Positions 1-9,038 of a stretch of DNA of 36,519 nucleotides are shown piece by piece. How positions within the stretch are numbered: the first letter of the stretch is position 1; each line of letters starts with the position of its first letter. This DNA is from Actinomycetes bacterium (GTDB lineage Bacteria > Actinomycetota > Acidimicrobiia > Acidimicrobiales > Bog-793), in contig JAJZMK010000147.1 of the NCBI GenBank assembly GCA_021798275.1, positions 1-36,519 of the forward strand, written 5' to 3'. The notes under the pieces were generated by a model that was not told where the DNA came from, did not search any database, and saw nothing but the letters and a program-made list of their open reading frames with translations. The position numbers and the translations under genes were made by a program.

Positions 1-1063
1 ACCCGAAAGCCACAGCGGCGTCGTTTCCTATCACCTGGGCAACTACTTGAGCTACGGCTTCTGGAACGACAGGGTTTACTTTGCCCGGCATAATCGAAGA
101 ACCCGGCTGTAAATCGGGAAGATGTATTTCCCCTAAACCACATTTTGGACCGGAAGACATCCATCTGAGATCGTTTACTATTTTAAATAACGAAACGGCT
201 ATAGTGCGAAGTGCCCCCGAAGTCTCGACCAAAGCGTCTCTGGCCCCTTGGGCTTCAAAGTGATTCCTGGCTTCAGACAAAGGAAGGCCTGTCTTTGAAG
301 CCAAGAGCGCTATCACTTTTTTGGCAAAACCTATTGGAGTGTTGATCCCCGTCCCTACGGCTGTACCTCCCAACGGGAGTTCGCAAAGTCTTGTCATGAT
401 CGAACGGAGTCTCTCGGTTCCATATTCTATTTGGACTGCGTAGCCACCAAATTCTTGACCTAGAGTCACGGGAGTAGCATCCATCAAATGCGTTCTTCCC
501 GTTTTTACAACACCGGCAAACTCATCAGACTTCGCCGCCAATGCATCTCTGAGATGCTCAAGCGACGGCAAAAGCCTTCCGTTTATGTTGATAGCGGTGG
601 CTAAATGGATAGCAGTTGGAAAAGTATCGTTCGACGATTGAGAAGCGTTGACATGATCGTTTGGCTTAACTGTTTTTTCCAATCTCGCCGATGCCAAATG
701 AGCAATAACCTCGTTGACATTCATATTGGTAGAAGTACCTGAACCTGTTTGGAAAACATCAATCGGGAAATCCCCGTCATAGCTACCGCCTGCAATTTCA
801 GCCGCAACTTCCTTGATGCTATTTGCTATGTCTTCGTCTACAATTCCAAACTCGGCATTTACTTCCGCAGCATAAGCCTTAATCAATGACAAGGCATAAA
901 TTACCTCAAGATTGACCATCTGGCCCGATATGGGGAAATTTTGAACGGCTCTCTCGGTCTGTGCTCCCCAATGAGCGTTGGCGGGCACCCGCACTTCCCC
1001 CATAGAATCCGATTCTATTCTAAATTGGCCGTCTTCAAAATTACTTGCCTGTCGATCTGACAT
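1..1063 (-). CDS. fumC: fumarate hydratase class II (partial, C-terminus off window)
   Basis: Reversible hydration of fumarate to malate in the TCA cycle; a cytosolic, cofactor-free homotetramer of the fumarase/aspartase superfamily. The reading frame is open to the left edge, so about 354 of the usual 460 or so residues are present. Visible signatures are the STNMNVNEV segment near residues 105-118, [13 protein letters not shown] after it, and the superfamily signature [11 protein letters not shown] at about residues 321-331, which carries the catalytic-loop serine. The ATG at 1063 is preceded by a GGAGGC Shine-Dalgarno sequence. The ordered signatures make the class II assignment firm. It is divergent from the NlpC/P60 gene to its right. 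Only the C-terminal domain is unseen. Confidence 0.95.
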   Translation of the reverse strand, partial: MSDRQASNFEDGQFRIESDSMGEVRVPANAHWGAQTERAVQNFPISGQMVNLEVIYALSLIKAYAAEVNAEFGIVDEDIANSIKEVAAEIAGGSYDGDFPIDVFQTGSGTSTNMNVNEVIAHLASARLEKTVKPNDHVNASQSSNDTFPTAIHLATAININGRLLPSLEHLRDALAAKSDEFAGVVKTGRTHLMDATPVTLGQEFGGYAVQIEYGTERLRSIMTRLCELPLGGTAVGTGINTPIGFAKKVIALLASKTGLPLSEARNHFEAQGARDALVETSGALRTIAVSLFKIVNDLRWMSSGPKCGLGEIHLPDLQPGSSIMPGKVNPVVPEAVAQVVAQVIGNDAAVAFG

Positions 1064-1390
1064 CGATGCCTCCTTGGAAAATCTTTGATTTATTTTGCCA
1101 ATTGGAGATTACCCTAACAAAAAGGGGCTATCACGGACAATCTTGATTTCTGAGATTACCAGGCCTACTTATCTTTCTTTATGTTCCGCTTTGATCTAAA
1201 AGCCGGAAGATAAAGAGTTCTCTGCCACGTGACGACAACCGGATATAGCCAGGTAATCTAACAGTCTGTTTAGAATAACTTTCAAGTGGGTGTGCCAAAA
1301 GTGACTTAAGTAACTTTGAGTACAAATGATGCTTTTCCCATAACGACTACTTGCCCCCGTTTTGGGGTCTTTGCTAGCCTTGGCCAAGTT
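1064..1390. other. intergenic region between fumC and the NlpC/P60 gene
   Basis: About 325 bases separate the two divergent genes. I looked for a c-di-AMP (ydaO-type) riboswitch, which in actinobacteria often precedes cell-wall hydrolase genes, and did not see its conserved segments. A TTG-initiated in-frame extension of the hydrolase reaches 1316, but no Shine-Dalgarno sequence supports it. No terminator or clear promoter was found. Confidence 0.4.
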
Positions 1391-2593
1391 ATGCTAAATG
1401 CCTCATTCATATTTGGCGCAGTACCTAAGCATATAGACGGTTCTCAGACATCGAAAGTAAAGACTCAGAGCCGCCGGCATTTACATAAAACGGCTGCGAT
1501 CACTGTTCTGGCCTCGCTTTTTTTCTACTCAAATTTATTTTTTCCTGTCTCAAACTCATGGGGCCTATCACAACAAACGCTGAGGCAGAAAGCTTTGGCG
1601 CTCAGTTTGGAGATGGCCAAAAGTCGGGCTCATTTACAGATCCTTGATGAACAGTACTTACAAAGTACTGTAAAACTATCTCAGCTTACAAAATCAATAG
1701 ACTACGATGAGGGTTCCATTAAATCGGAAACGGGACAGATCATGTCAATCAAAGCCAAACTGAGAAGAATAGGCATTGCGGACTATATTTCTCAAACAGG
1801 AACTTCCATGACAGCTTGGTCACTGCTTGGAGAGAACAACATGGCGTCTGTGGCAGCGGAAAGTACTTATTCACAAACCGCTACAGGTTTAATTGACGAT
1901 GACATTTCTTCCCTAAAAATTGCTGAGCATCAAGTCAGTGTTCACCTCCAGACATTACGCAAAGATAGGACAGTCGCCGAAAAAACTAAAAACACTCTCG
2001 GGCAGGAACGTAGTCGAGCCTTTGTGATCACCGCTCAACTTAGTGCCCAAACACATGCCGTAAGAGGACAACTGGCTCTCCTTGTCAGACAGGAAAGCAA
2101 ATCACAAGATGTAGCAAACATGACAAACACGATGCTTGCCGGGTACGCCAAAGACACCGGGACTCTCTCCGTCGGTACTAATAAGATCACGACTGCCGGC
2201 TCCCTGCATTCCGCCGGTTCGCCAAATACGTTGGGACTGCGCGCCGTAGCGGCGGCAGAGTCCCAATTGAATGTTCCATACGTGTGGGCTGGGGCGACTC
2301 CCGGCGTAGGTTTTGACTGCTCAGGCCTTGTCATGTGGGCATGGGCGCAAGCGGGAATTTCCCTACCGCATTCCGCCGCTTTGCAATACGAGGATACCGC
2401 CCGTGTATCTCTTACCGATTTACAGCCGGGTGACCTTATATTTTATGCCGCCGACGGTTATATATACCACGTCGTTATGTATGTGGGCAGTGGCCCTTAC
2501 GGAACGGACACCGTCATACAGGCTGAAGAACCTGGCACAGACATCAGCTATAGCCCCATACCGCCCGGAGCTTTCGGCGCCGGAGCACCTTAG
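1391..2593 (+). CDS. secreted NlpC/P60 peptidoglycan endopeptidase
   Basis: Predicted cell-wall hydrolase that cleaves peptide stems of peptidoglycan outside the membrane. From the ATG at 1391 the protein is 400 residues: a basic stretch (SRRHLHK) followed by one hydrophobic segment (signal/anchor), then a long helical, Lys/Gln/Ser-rich region likely to be coiled coil (RipA/PcsB-like arrangement), then a C-terminal NlpC/P60 domain. Catalytic residues are visible: Cys310 in GFDCSGLV, His360 in YHVVMYVG and the third polar residue Gln377 in TVIQAEE. The frame can also be opened by a TTG at 1316. Neither start has a good Shine-Dalgarno sequence, so the N-terminus is uncertain. The domain call is firm; the exact bond cleaved is not known. 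The Rpf-like gene at 29549 has a similar coiled-coil-plus-hydrolase layout. Confidence 0.85.
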   Translation: MLNASFIFGAVPKHIDGSQTSKVKTQSRRHLHKTAAITVLASLFFYSNLFFPVSNSWGLSQQTLRQKALALSLEMAKSRAHLQILDEQYLQSTVKLSQLTKSIDYDEGSIKSETGQIMSIKAKLRRIGIADYISQTGTSMTAWSLLGENNMASVAAESTYSQTATGLIDDDISSLKIAEHQVSVHLQTLRKDRTVAEKTKNTLGQERSRAFVITAQLSAQTHAVRGQLALLVRQESKSQDVANMTNTMLAGYAKDTGTLSVGTNKITTAGSLHSAGSPNTLGLRAVAAAESQLNVPYVWAGATPGVGFDCSGLVMWAWAQAGISLPHSAALQYEDTARVSLTDLQPGDLIFYAADGYIYHVVMYVGSGPYGTDTVIQAEEPGTDISYSPIPPGAFGAGAP

Positions 2594-2693
2594 AAAGTTC
2601 CGAAAGAACCGGACACCTCCACCTATTAGATATCCGGAACACAAAAGATCGGGTGGCTTTGCCAGGATAGGGGCGCGTGATAACTTTAATTGT

Positions 2694-3713
2694 ATGCATG
2701 CCGCCGTAATCAAAGATAAGTCCATATCTTATCTATCTACAGAAGACCCTGTCATAACTTCGGAGAACGAAATACTGGTTGCTGTCCGGGCGGCCGCTCT
2801 CAATGCCGCCGACCTTCTCCAGGTATCTGGCAATTATCCCCCACCACCGGGGATCAGAGAAGACATACCGGGGCTGGAATACGCAGGTATTGTCCTTGAG
2901 GTTGGTAAGGCAGTGACAAAATTCAAGCCTGGAGACAGAGTCATGGGTCTGGTTCCCGGTGAAGCACAGGCGGAGAAACTGAAAACAGCTGGGGAAGCAA
3001 CTTTTCTGATTCCAGACGGACTCTCCTTTGAAGAAGCCACCGGTTTTAGTGAGAGTTTCTTCACCGCTTACGATGCACTCATTATCAGAGCAAATCTAAA
3101 GGAATACCGGAACGTCCTTGTAACCGGAGCCGCCGGCGGGATAGGAATGGCAGCTGTATGGCTGTCTGTATTGAAAAAATGTAAAGTGACGGCAAGTGTC
3201 AGACACCGGGATCTGATAGAGCCACTGGCAAGACATTTTTTGCGCCCAGGAGACACTTTGCTCAGCGATGCTACAGGATCCTCGTGCACAATAGAATTTC
3301 CCAACGGAGCCACCTTGACTGTTTGCCTACCGCAAGACGAGCCTCTTTACGGCGACTATGACGTCATATTGGACTTGATATCGGGAGAGAGAATACCTAC
3401 AAATCTGTCGATGTTGACCCAAAACGGAACGATCGCCGTTATCGGACTCCTGGGTGGAGCCACGTCGGAGATTGATCTGCGGCTTTTATTAGCTAAGCGG
3501 GCCACGATATTTGGCTCCACACTCAGATCCCGCTCGGCAAAAGAAAAGGCCGAACTACGTCTTCGGATCGAACAAGAGGTTCTCCCCCATCTGGCAAACG
3601 GAGACGTGCAAGTGGCCATACATGCCAGCTTTCCGCTTGTGGAAGTGGATAAAGCATACAAGAAATTCAAAGAGGGAAAGAAGATAGGTAAAATTATTCT
3701 GACCATGACATAG
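2694..3713 (+). CDS. NAD(P)H:quinone oxidoreductase-like MDR protein (zinc-independent)
   Basis: Medium-chain dehydrogenase/reductase of the quinone oxidoreductase group (QOR/Qor-like, 339 residues), expected to use NADPH to reduce quinones or enones in the cytosol. The GroES-like N-terminal half contains AALNAADLLQVSGNYPPPPG and the conserved PGLEYAG and GDRVMGL segments. The Rossmann half has the nucleotide-binding motif VTGAAGGIG at residues 143-151. No catalytic or structural zinc cysteine cluster is seen. The same frame is open upstream into the hydrolase gene, but homology begins at the ATG at 2694, about 100 bases after that gene ends. No Shine-Dalgarno sequence is evident. The actual substrate cannot be told from sequence. 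Confidence 0.85.
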   Translation: MHAAVIKDKSISYLSTEDPVITSENEILVAVRAAALNAADLLQVSGNYPPPPGIREDIPGLEYAGIVLEVGKAVTKFKPGDRVMGLVPGEAQAEKLKTAGEATFLIPDGLSFEEATGFSESFFTAYDALIIRANLKEYRNVLVTGAAGGIGMAAVWLSVLKKCKVTASVRHRDLIEPLARHFLRPGDTLLSDATGSSCTIEFPNGATLTVCLPQDEPLYGDYDVILDLISGERIPTNLSMLTQNGTIAVIGLLGGATSEIDLRLLLAKRATIFGSTLRSRSAKEKAELRLRIEQEVLPHLANGDVQVAIHASFPLVEVDKAYKKFKEGKKIGKIILTMT

Positions 3714-3740
3714 CGACCGGGTAATTCCGGTGGCTATGTC
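3707..3740. terminator. hairpin at the end of the quinone oxidoreductase gene
   Basis: An 8-bp outer stem (GACATAGC with GCTATGTC) and a 5-bp inner stem (ACCGG with CCGGT) separated by a G/G mismatch, with loop GTAATT. It overlaps the stop codon. There is no T-run, so it is a terminator-like structure between two convergent genes rather than a textbook intrinsic terminator. Confidence 0.5.
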
Positions 3741-3792
3741 CAGAGGATATGAAAACTAAAGAGCGGCTTTTTCTTGGAACCAAGAAGGGCAA

Positions 3793-4404
3793 CTACGCTT
3801 TTTTATCGATATATTCCTTGGCTATAGACAGAGCCGGTAAAAACCACGGGGCTAAGTCTTCCCGCTTGATGTCATAATTCTTATGCAGAATCAGACTTTC
3901 TCCTATCTTTGGAACTTCTGTCTCCATAAAATCTTCCGGAGCAATCAGGGCCATGTCTTCCACCTCGCTTTTATCAGGAGATAGTCTAGATAAAGAACTT
4001 TCGTCTATATGCCCGACAAGCACGTAATCGAACTCATACTCTGTCAAAAATGATTTGTCGCATTGAGCCCTATAGATAAAGTTGCCGGCCACTTCCAGGT
4101 CCGCTTCAACTGCCAATTCCTCGTTGACCCGTCGCTTGGCTGCTGTAAGTAAATCCTCTGTCGGCCTTGGGTGACTACAACAGGCGTTGGCCCATTTGCC
4201 GGGGAAATGATATTTACCGGACGATCTCTTCTGTAACAACACTTCCCCTGTGGCAAAAAAGAGCATGACGGAAAACGCCAGGTGCAACTTTCCACCGTCG
4301 CTGTGAGCGTCAAGTTTGGTGGCGGTTGAAATGATCGTACCCGATACATCAACTATGTTGACCATATCGGTCAAATTCTGACCTTTTGCTGATAAGTCTT
4401 TCAT
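3793..4404 (-). CDS. idi: isopentenyl-diphosphate delta-isomerase, type I
   Basis: Interconverts isopentenyl and dimethylallyl diphosphate, feeding isoprenoid (menaquinone, polyprenyl phosphate) synthesis. From the ATG at 4404 it is 203 residues with the Nudix-like type I fold: HLAFSVMLF, the catalytic-cysteine motif WANACCSHP at about residues 71-79, the RRVNEEL Nudix helix at 91-97, and the TEYE acidic catalytic segment at about 121-124. A TTG at 4446 and an ATG at 4365 are alternative starts. None has a strong Shine-Dalgarno sequence; family length (about 180-200) favours 4404 or 4365. It is convergent with the quinone oxidoreductase gene and monocistronic. Confidence 0.9.
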   Translation of the reverse strand: MKDLSAKGQNLTDMVNIVDVSGTIISTATKLDAHSDGGKLHLAFSVMLFFATGEVLLQKRSSGKYHFPGKWANACCSHPRPTEDLLTAAKRRVNEELAVEADLEVAGNFIYRAQCDKSFLTEYEFDYVLVGHIDESSLSRLSPDKSEVEDMALIAPEDFMETEVPKIGESLILHKNYDIKREDLAPWFLPALSIAKEYIDKKA

Positions 4405-4661
4405 GTCCAATTTATCGATTCCCCATAGGTTCAAAATATGTATCAAATCCCGGTAAAAGTTTGCAATAAAGGCCGTGCTTCCTTGACCAACATTACAGCA
4501 AAAGCAGATTAATATGCCTTGATAAGTATCAAAACGCCCAAACTTATCGACGAAAAGCGCTAGCGTAGATTGAGAGGGGACGGCTGCCTTTTGCTAACGC
4601 ACCAGATTATCCGGAAACAAACTTTATATGTTATGAGTCTCCGGAGGAAGGAATTAGGAAA

Positions 4662-5618
4662 ATGGAATATCGAAGGCTTGGAAAATCGGGCTTAAAAGTC
4701 AGCGCCTTGTCATTTGGATCGTGGGTAACGTTTGGTCCGCAACTATACGGAGACACAGCGGCAGAGTGTCTGCAAACCGCTTACGACATGGGTGTCAATT
4801 TTTTTGACAATGCCGAGTCGTACTCGGCCGGAGAATCGGAAAGAATTATGGGGGCCACCATCAAAGCATTGGGTTGGCCAAGGCACAGTTATGTCATATC
4901 CACCAAGATTTTCTGGGGAATACACGACTGCGTCAATATGAAAAATACCCTAAACAGGAAATACATTATGCAAGCTATCGACGGATCCCTAGAGAGACTG
5001 CAAATGGATTTTGTGGACATTCTGTTTTGTCACCGAGCCGACCCGGAAACACCGGTTGAAGAGACCGTTTTTGCCATGCACGACATAGTGACTTCCGGAA
5101 AGGCTTTGTACTGGGGAACCTCGGAATGGCCCCGTGAATCCATAGAAGAGGCTTTTCAGGTAGCGGAACGCTACAACCTACGCGCTCCGGTAGTCGAACA
5201 ACCTCAATATAACCTGCTTGTACGCGATAAAGTCGAGAGGGAATTTCTACCCCTCTATGAAGCTCATCAAATAGGTCTTACTACCTGGAGTCCGCTGGCA
5301 TCGGGGCTCCTGACGGGTAAATATCAAACTGGCATTCCAAGTGACTCAAGGCTTGCTCTTCCCGGTTATGAGTGGCTGAGAGACAGGATCAACGATCCTG
5401 AATCGATGAAGAAAGTGGATTTATTACTTGAGATATCAAATGAAATTGGGGTGACGTTGTCACAGCTGGCAATAGCTTTTTGCCTCAAAAACCAAAACGT
5501 CTCCACTGTAATTACCGGGGCAAGCAAATCTTCTCAGATCAAAGACAACTTGGCTGCCTTGGAAGTAGCAAATACCCTAGATGAAGCCGTGTGGGAAAAG
5601 GTCTACGCCATCATCTAA
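4662..5618 (+). CDS. aldo/keto reductase (Kv-beta-like family)
   Basis: NADPH-dependent carbonyl reductase of 318 residues with a TIM-barrel fold. The N-terminus [19 protein letters not shown] is characteristic of the AKR6/Kv-beta-like and YghZ-like branch. The catalytic tetrad is visible: Asp49 and Tyr54 (FFDNAESY), Lys82 (STKIFWG) and His124 (FCHRAD). The cofactor-binding C-terminal segment [16 protein letters not shown] is present. A good Shine-Dalgarno sequence (CGGAGGAAGG) lies upstream of the ATG. The gene stands alone and is followed by a hairpin terminator. The physiological aldehyde or ketone is unknown. Confidence 0.9.
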   Translation: MEYRRLGKSGLKVSALSFGSWVTFGPQLYGDTAAECLQTAYDMGVNFFDNAESYSAGESERIMGATIKALGWPRHSYVISTKIFWGIHDCVNMKNTLNRKYIMQAIDGSLERLQMDFVDILFCHRADPETPVEETVFAMHDIVTSGKALYWGTSEWPRESIEEAFQVAERYNLRAPVVEQPQYNLLVRDKVEREFLPLYEAHQIGLTTWSPLASGLLTGKYQTGIPSDSRLALPGYEWLRDRINDPESMKKVDLLLEISNEIGVTLSQLAIAFCLKNQNVSTVITGASKSSQIKDNLAALEVANTLDEAVWEKVYAII

Positions 5619-5670
5619 AAATCATTGTTGACAACAACAAATAATCCGAGATTAAATAGCAATTTTCATT

Positions 5671-5707
5671 CCAAAGCGGCAGCCAAAAAACTTGGTTGCC
5701 GCTTTGG
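5671..5707. terminator. strong hairpin after the aldo/keto reductase gene
   Basis: A 14-bp stem containing one G-U pair (CCAAAGCGGCAGCC with GGTTGCCGCTTTGG) around loop AAAAAACTT. The stem is very stable, but no T-run follows on either strand. Actinobacterial terminators often lack the T-tail, so termination is plausible. Confidence 0.65.
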
Positions 5708-5908
5708 CCTTGATTGACCAAATAAATACTTGTTTACATACAATTCACATTGTCGAGATGATAGCGTAACTAAGTGATGAGACTCTCAAAGTAGGTGTCT
5801 TCTTGTCGGCGACATGTTGTCATGTTTAATGGCTGTGTAGGCAACTGCTGCAACGGTAAAACGCACGCTCGATGGGATCATCTGGCGTCTAGACTTTAGG
5901 AGTAAAGA

Positions 5909-6913
5909 GTGAGTTACCAAGCTGAATATATCTGGCTTGACGGTACCGTGCCAACGGCCCAGTTGAGATGTAAAACGAAAATCATCCCCGCCGGCAAAGA
6001 ACCGGGCATATGGGGATTTGATGGTTCCAGCACCAATCAAGCTCCCGGTAGCAATTCCGACTGTGTATTGCAACCGGTACGCGTGGTACCAGACCCCATC
6101 AGAGGGGGTGACAATGTACTCGTCTTATGTGAGGTTTTACTGACTGACTTTACACCCCACCCCACCAACACCAGAGCGGAATGCCTCAAAGAGGCCGAGC
6201 TTTACAAAGACCAAGAACCTATGTTTGGAATCGAACAGGAGTATACGTTTTTCCAAGACGGACGTCCTCTCGGATGGCCGGAGTTAGGCTTTCCGGCACC
6301 GCAGGGACCCTACTACTGCGGTGTAGGCGGCGATGACATCGTAGGCAGGGAAATCATAGAGCGACACACCTTGGCCTGTATGGACGCCGGATTGTCGATA
6401 GAAGGCACCAATGCCGAAGTTATGAAAGGTCAATGGGAATTCCAAATCGGGATCCTACCGGCTCCCGCTATCGGAGACGAGATCTGGCTGGGGCGTTGGT
6501 TGCTTTACCGCATAGCCGAAGACTACGGCGTCCAAGTCAGCCTGGCTGCCAAACCTGTTCCGGGAGACTGGAACGGAGCCGGTGCCCACACCAACTTCTC
6601 GACTAAAGCCATGCGTGAGGGTTACGATGCAATCATCGCCGGATGCGAAGCTTTGGGCAAACGGACTCAGGAACACGTCGAAGGATATGGCGCCGGCATC
6701 AAAGACCGTCTGACCGGTGCCCATGAAACCGCTCCTTGGCATACTTTTAGCTACGGAGCCTCGAATCGCGGGGCCTCGGTACGTATCCCATGGGCAGTGG
6801 AAAAAGCGAAAAAGGGATGGCTTGAAGACCGTAGGCCCAATGCCAACTGCGATCCTTATGTCGTAGCCAAACTGATGATAGAGACAATATGTGGAGACGC
6901 CGCCGGCAAATAA
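5909..6913 (+). CDS. glnII: glutamine synthetase type II
   Basis: ATP-dependent ligation of ammonium to glutamate. At 334 residues it matches GSII (eukaryote-like, octamer or decamer type), much shorter than GSI at about 450-470. Motifs in order: WGFDGSST at 35-42, FGIEQEYTFF with metal-binding Glu109/Glu111, GQWEFQIG, NGAGAHTNF at 222-230, NRGASVRIP and DRRPNANCDPY near the C-terminus. The start is GTG at 5909, supported by AGGAG at 5898-5902. GSII coexists with GSI in several actinobacteria (Streptomyces, Frankia). GSII lacks the adenylylation site of GSI, so control is expected to be transcriptional. A strong terminator follows. Confidence 0.95.
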   Translation: MSYQAEYIWLDGTVPTAQLRCKTKIIPAGKEPGIWGFDGSSTNQAPGSNSDCVLQPVRVVPDPIRGGDNVLVLCEVLLTDFTPHPTNTRAECLKEAELYKDQEPMFGIEQEYTFFQDGRPLGWPELGFPAPQGPYYCGVGGDDIVGREIIERHTLACMDAGLSIEGTNAEVMKGQWEFQIGILPAPAIGDEIWLGRWLLYRIAEDYGVQVSLAAKPVPGDWNGAGAHTNFSTKAMREGYDAIIAGCEALGKRTQEHVEGYGAGIKDRLTGAHETAPWHTFSYGASNRGASVRIPWAVEKAKKGWLEDRRPNANCDPYVVAKLMIETICGDAAGK

Positions 6914-6941
6914 CCGGTATTTGAACCGACTGCTTCATATC

Positions 6942-7010
6942 AATCGCTATGGTGAATAGGACATGAAAGCTCTTCTTGAGTCGACTATCCACCATAGCGA
7001 TTTTTTGTGT
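6942..7010. terminator. intrinsic terminator of glnII
   Basis: A 13-bp perfect stem (AATCGCTATGGTG at 6942-6954 with CACCATAGCGATT at 6990-7002), a 35-base internal region that can form a small CTC/GAG hairpin, and then T residues on the + strand. It lies 28 bases past the glnII stop and before the convergent GAF-ANTAR gene. Confidence 0.85.
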
Positions 7011-7170
7011 CACACTGAGAAAACCTTAGCCGTGATCGGATGACAGAACTTGTCATAATCAAATCACTCCCGTTAGAATTGCTAAGATCGGAAGTCATCG
7101 CCTAACCTTATCAGACATTTCACAAACTTTTACAAACCGGTTCAGACCTTGGATCGCCGCGGGAGATGCT

Positions 7171-7911
7171 TCATTTACTCTTACCCGTAATACTCTTTGG
7201 TTCTTTGCCAGGTAATTCGCCTGTGAGCGATACATATTCGGCTATATCCCTAAGTTTTTTGTTCAGTACTTGCGATTTGGATCTCAGTAAGACAAAAGCT
7301 TGCTCGGCGGTAATATGTTTTTGAGCCATCAAAATGCCTTTGGCTTGCCCGATTATATCCCTTGAGGCTATAGCGGTTTCCAATTGTCTGACCTGAGCAG
7401 AGAGTTCGTTTAAGGTTTTTTGCGAGCACAACTGCCAAGCGGCAATTTTACTGAAAGAGCTGATAACCTCCAAATCGGCTTCATCCCATTCCTGGGGCTG
7501 TCCGAAGTAGTAAGCGGTCACTATGCAAAGGTCATCGGCACAAACCAGCGGGACAGACAGCGCTGTATCGATGCCGCCCGATTTTGCCACATCGTCGAAG
7601 TGTTTGAGTCCCTTTGGTGCCGTACTGTCCACTTTGTACACTTTCACCGAGCTTTCGACTATCGAGTCAAGTACCGGGCCATGCCCATTATCAAGTTGTG
7701 CGGTTGTCAAGAAACGAGCCTGCTCTCCGGTGCATTCTAAAAATTTCAATACACCCCCCGAGAGGCCCGCAACAGAGACAACCGGTTGATCCAAAAACAA
7801 CTTAGGTAAGATATGTACTATTTCATCTGTATCGCCACCTTTTGTCAACAGCTGAACAATTCCAGCTAAATTGCTGAATAAGTCTTTTAAATCACTTTTT
7901 AGAGATGTCAT
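7171..7911 (-). CDS. GAF domain-ANTAR RNA-binding antiterminator protein
   Basis: Predicted signal-responsive regulator of 246 residues. The N-terminal two thirds form a GAF-like sensor domain (SGGVLKFLECTGEQARFL, GIDTALSVPLVCADDLCIVTA). Residues about 178-235 form an ANTAR domain (AIASRDIIGQAKGILMAQK, then AFVLLRSKSQVLNKKLRDIA). ANTAR proteins bind paired hairpins in nascent RNA and prevent termination. No receiver domain or kinase gene is nearby, so the GAF domain probably senses a small ligand directly. GTG at 7917 and ATG at 7911 are both in frame; GGGGTG just upstream of 7911 favours the ATG. The target RNA is unknown; the convergent glnII terminator does not show the typical hexaloop pair. 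Confidence 0.85.
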   Translation of the reverse strand: MTSLKSDLKDLFSNLAGIVQLLTKGGDTDEIVHILPKLFLDQPVVSVAGLSGGVLKFLECTGEQARFLTTAQLDNGHGPVLDSIVESSVKVYKVDSTAPKGLKHFDDVAKSGGIDTALSVPLVCADDLCIVTAYYFGQPQEWDEADLEVISSFSKIAAWQLCSQKTLNELSAQVRQLETAIASRDIIGQAKGILMAQKHITAEQAFVLLRSKSQVLNKKLRDIAEYVSLTGELPGKEPKSITGKSK

Positions 7912-8230
7912 ATGCACCCCGGGCTATATTTTATTCACCCTGTGCGCTCAAGGTGCTGCGAAGAGTAGAATACTCTTTTATTTACACTCAGAGGCCTTTA
8001 GTAAGCAATAAGTATTCATTTTTACAAAAATTTCTGCCGCTTTGGCTATCGTATTACAAGTCGACGGGAAAACTTACACGGTTTACCCATCGAGTAACCG
8101 CAACTTCCATACCCTCTTTCTTGAGTATCAAAAGTATAATCCCCGCCTATATCAATGACTAATCCATCACCGCTTTGACAGATCAAGATACCCGTTACCG
8201 CCTATAGGTCGACGCTCTCATCTTGAATAA

Positions 8231-8260
8231 AAATAGATTTAATCAAAAAATAGATTTAAT
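8231..8260 (+). repeat. 13-bp direct repeat, candidate furA operator
   Basis: AAATAGATTTAAT occurs at 8231-8243 and again at 8248-8260, a 17-base period, immediately upstream of the presumed furA promoter. The position suits an autoregulatory operator, but the sequence is AT-rich and no protein binding is shown. Confidence 0.45.
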
Positions 8261-8276
8261 ATATAAAATTTACCTT

Positions 8277-8288
8277 TATATTAATAAT
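8277..8288 (+). promoter_or_regulatory. candidate -10 of a leaderless furA promoter
   Basis: TATATT at 8277-8282 is followed by six bases and then the ATG at 8289. This spacing puts the transcription start on the start codon, and no Shine-Dalgarno sequence is present. No convincing -35 hexamer is visible in the AT-rich repeat region upstream. Confidence 0.4.
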
Positions 8289-8705
8289 ATGTCGACGGAA
8301 ACGTACGAGAACTTACTGCATGCCAACAACTTGAGAGTAACGGCGGTACGTCTGGCTATCCTACGGACACTGGAATCCTTTCCTCACTCCGATACCGATT
8401 TTATTATCGGTAAAGTGCGAAAGGAGCTTGGATCCGTTTCCACACAAGCTGTCTACAATGTTTTATCCTCCCTTTGTGAAATAAAAGTTATAAGGCGTAT
8501 TGAACCGGCCGGTAGTAATGCATTATATGAACTTCGAGTAGGTGATAACCACCATCATGTCGTGTGCAGGGTTTGCATGGCTGTCCAGGATATCGATTGT
8601 CTGGTAGGTCAGCGCCCTTGTTTACAACCAAGTGATACAAAGGGGTTCATACTTGACGAAGCTGAAATAACTTTTTGGGGAATTTGCCCGACTTGCCAGA
8701 CATAA
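8289..8705 (+). CDS. furA: Fur-family transcriptional regulator, FurA type
   Basis: Metal-dependent repressor of 138 residues. The winged-helix half contains LRVTAVRLAILRTLE and the recognition-helix region STQAVYNVLSSL. The dimerisation half has GDNHHHVVCRVC (His88-90, Cys93, Cys96) and a C-terminal CPTC pair (Cys133, Cys136) for structural zinc. The GDNHHH segment and the DEAEITFWGICP ending match mycobacterial/streptomycete FurA, which senses iron and peroxide and usually represses an adjacent katG. No katG is next to it here. A TTG at 8223 would add 22 AT-rich-encoded residues; homology and the -10 spacing favour the ATG at 8289. Confidence 0.88.
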   Translation: MSTETYENLLHANNLRVTAVRLAILRTLESFPHSDTDFIIGKVRKELGSVSTQAVYNVLSSLCEIKVIRRIEPAGSNALYELRVGDNHHHVVCRVCMAVQDIDCLVGQRPCLQPSDTKGFILDEAEITFWGICPTCQT

Positions 8706-9038
8706 TGTCAGTAATGACACTTTTTGTACCGATTTTATTACGGTAATTAATTGCCATGCATCTACCCTTATATCTCAGATATCATACCGCCACGGCCACG
8801 CTTTTTAGTTAGAGCTCTATGATCTTCCTCCTTATTCATATAAGAAATTTATTATCCAGACACTCTTTCATTGTCATAAACATATAACGACACAATGAGA
8901 TACTTTATATATAAAAAATTTAGAATTGATTGGTCAATGTATTAATATTCCCCGGATATTCATCTCCGGCCATACATAGTTGAAGTCTTCAATTGCTTAT
9001 TGCTACAGCTAACTATAGACAGAGGAGCGATCGCCTCA
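8706..9038. other. AT-rich intergenic region after furA
   Basis: No coding potential seen. It starts with two small inverted repeats: TGTCA/TGACA at 8706-8719 followed by CTTTTTG, which could be a weak furA terminator, and TACCG/CGGTA at 8727-8745. The rest is AT-rich with no recognisable RNA or mobile element. No katG remnant was seen. Confidence 0.4.

Larger units (their letters stand above)
7912..8288. other. divergent intergenic region between the GAF-ANTAR gene and furA
   Basis: About 375 bases. It holds a 7-bp hairpin at 7961-7977 (AAGAGTA, loop GAA, TACTCTT) followed by TTATTT on the + strand, located in the leader of the GAF-ANTAR gene on the other strand. A TTGACA at 8175-8180 has no correctly spaced -10. 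The furA promoter elements lie at its right end. An 85-codon + frame starting inside the regulator gene has no ribosome site or recognisable domain and is not called. Confidence 0.45.

Noticed and set aside
1064-1390. c-di-AMP riboswitch before the NlpC/P60 gene
   Set aside because: Looked for because such genes often have one; conserved core segments are absent on inspection.
2313-2693. Long N-terminal extension of the quinone oxidoreductase frame into the NlpC/P60 gene
   Set aside because: It overlaps the catalytic domain of the hydrolase in another frame and is not MDR-like; homology starts at ATG 2694.
3771-3786. Palindrome TTCTTGGAACCAAGAA near the idi stop
   Set aside because: Loop of only two bases and no T-run in the idi direction; probably not a terminator.
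5765-5785. GlnR-like box GTAAC...GAGAC upstream of glnII
   Set aside because: The two half-sites are eight bases apart instead of six and the second pair is missing.
7905-8162. 85-codon + strand frame
   Set aside because: Starts inside the GAF-ANTAR gene on the opposite strand, no ribosome site, low-complexity aromatic/Ser composition, no family.
8175-8208. TTGACA with TATAGG as a promoter before furA
   Set aside because: Spacing is 22 bases, outside the usual 16-18.
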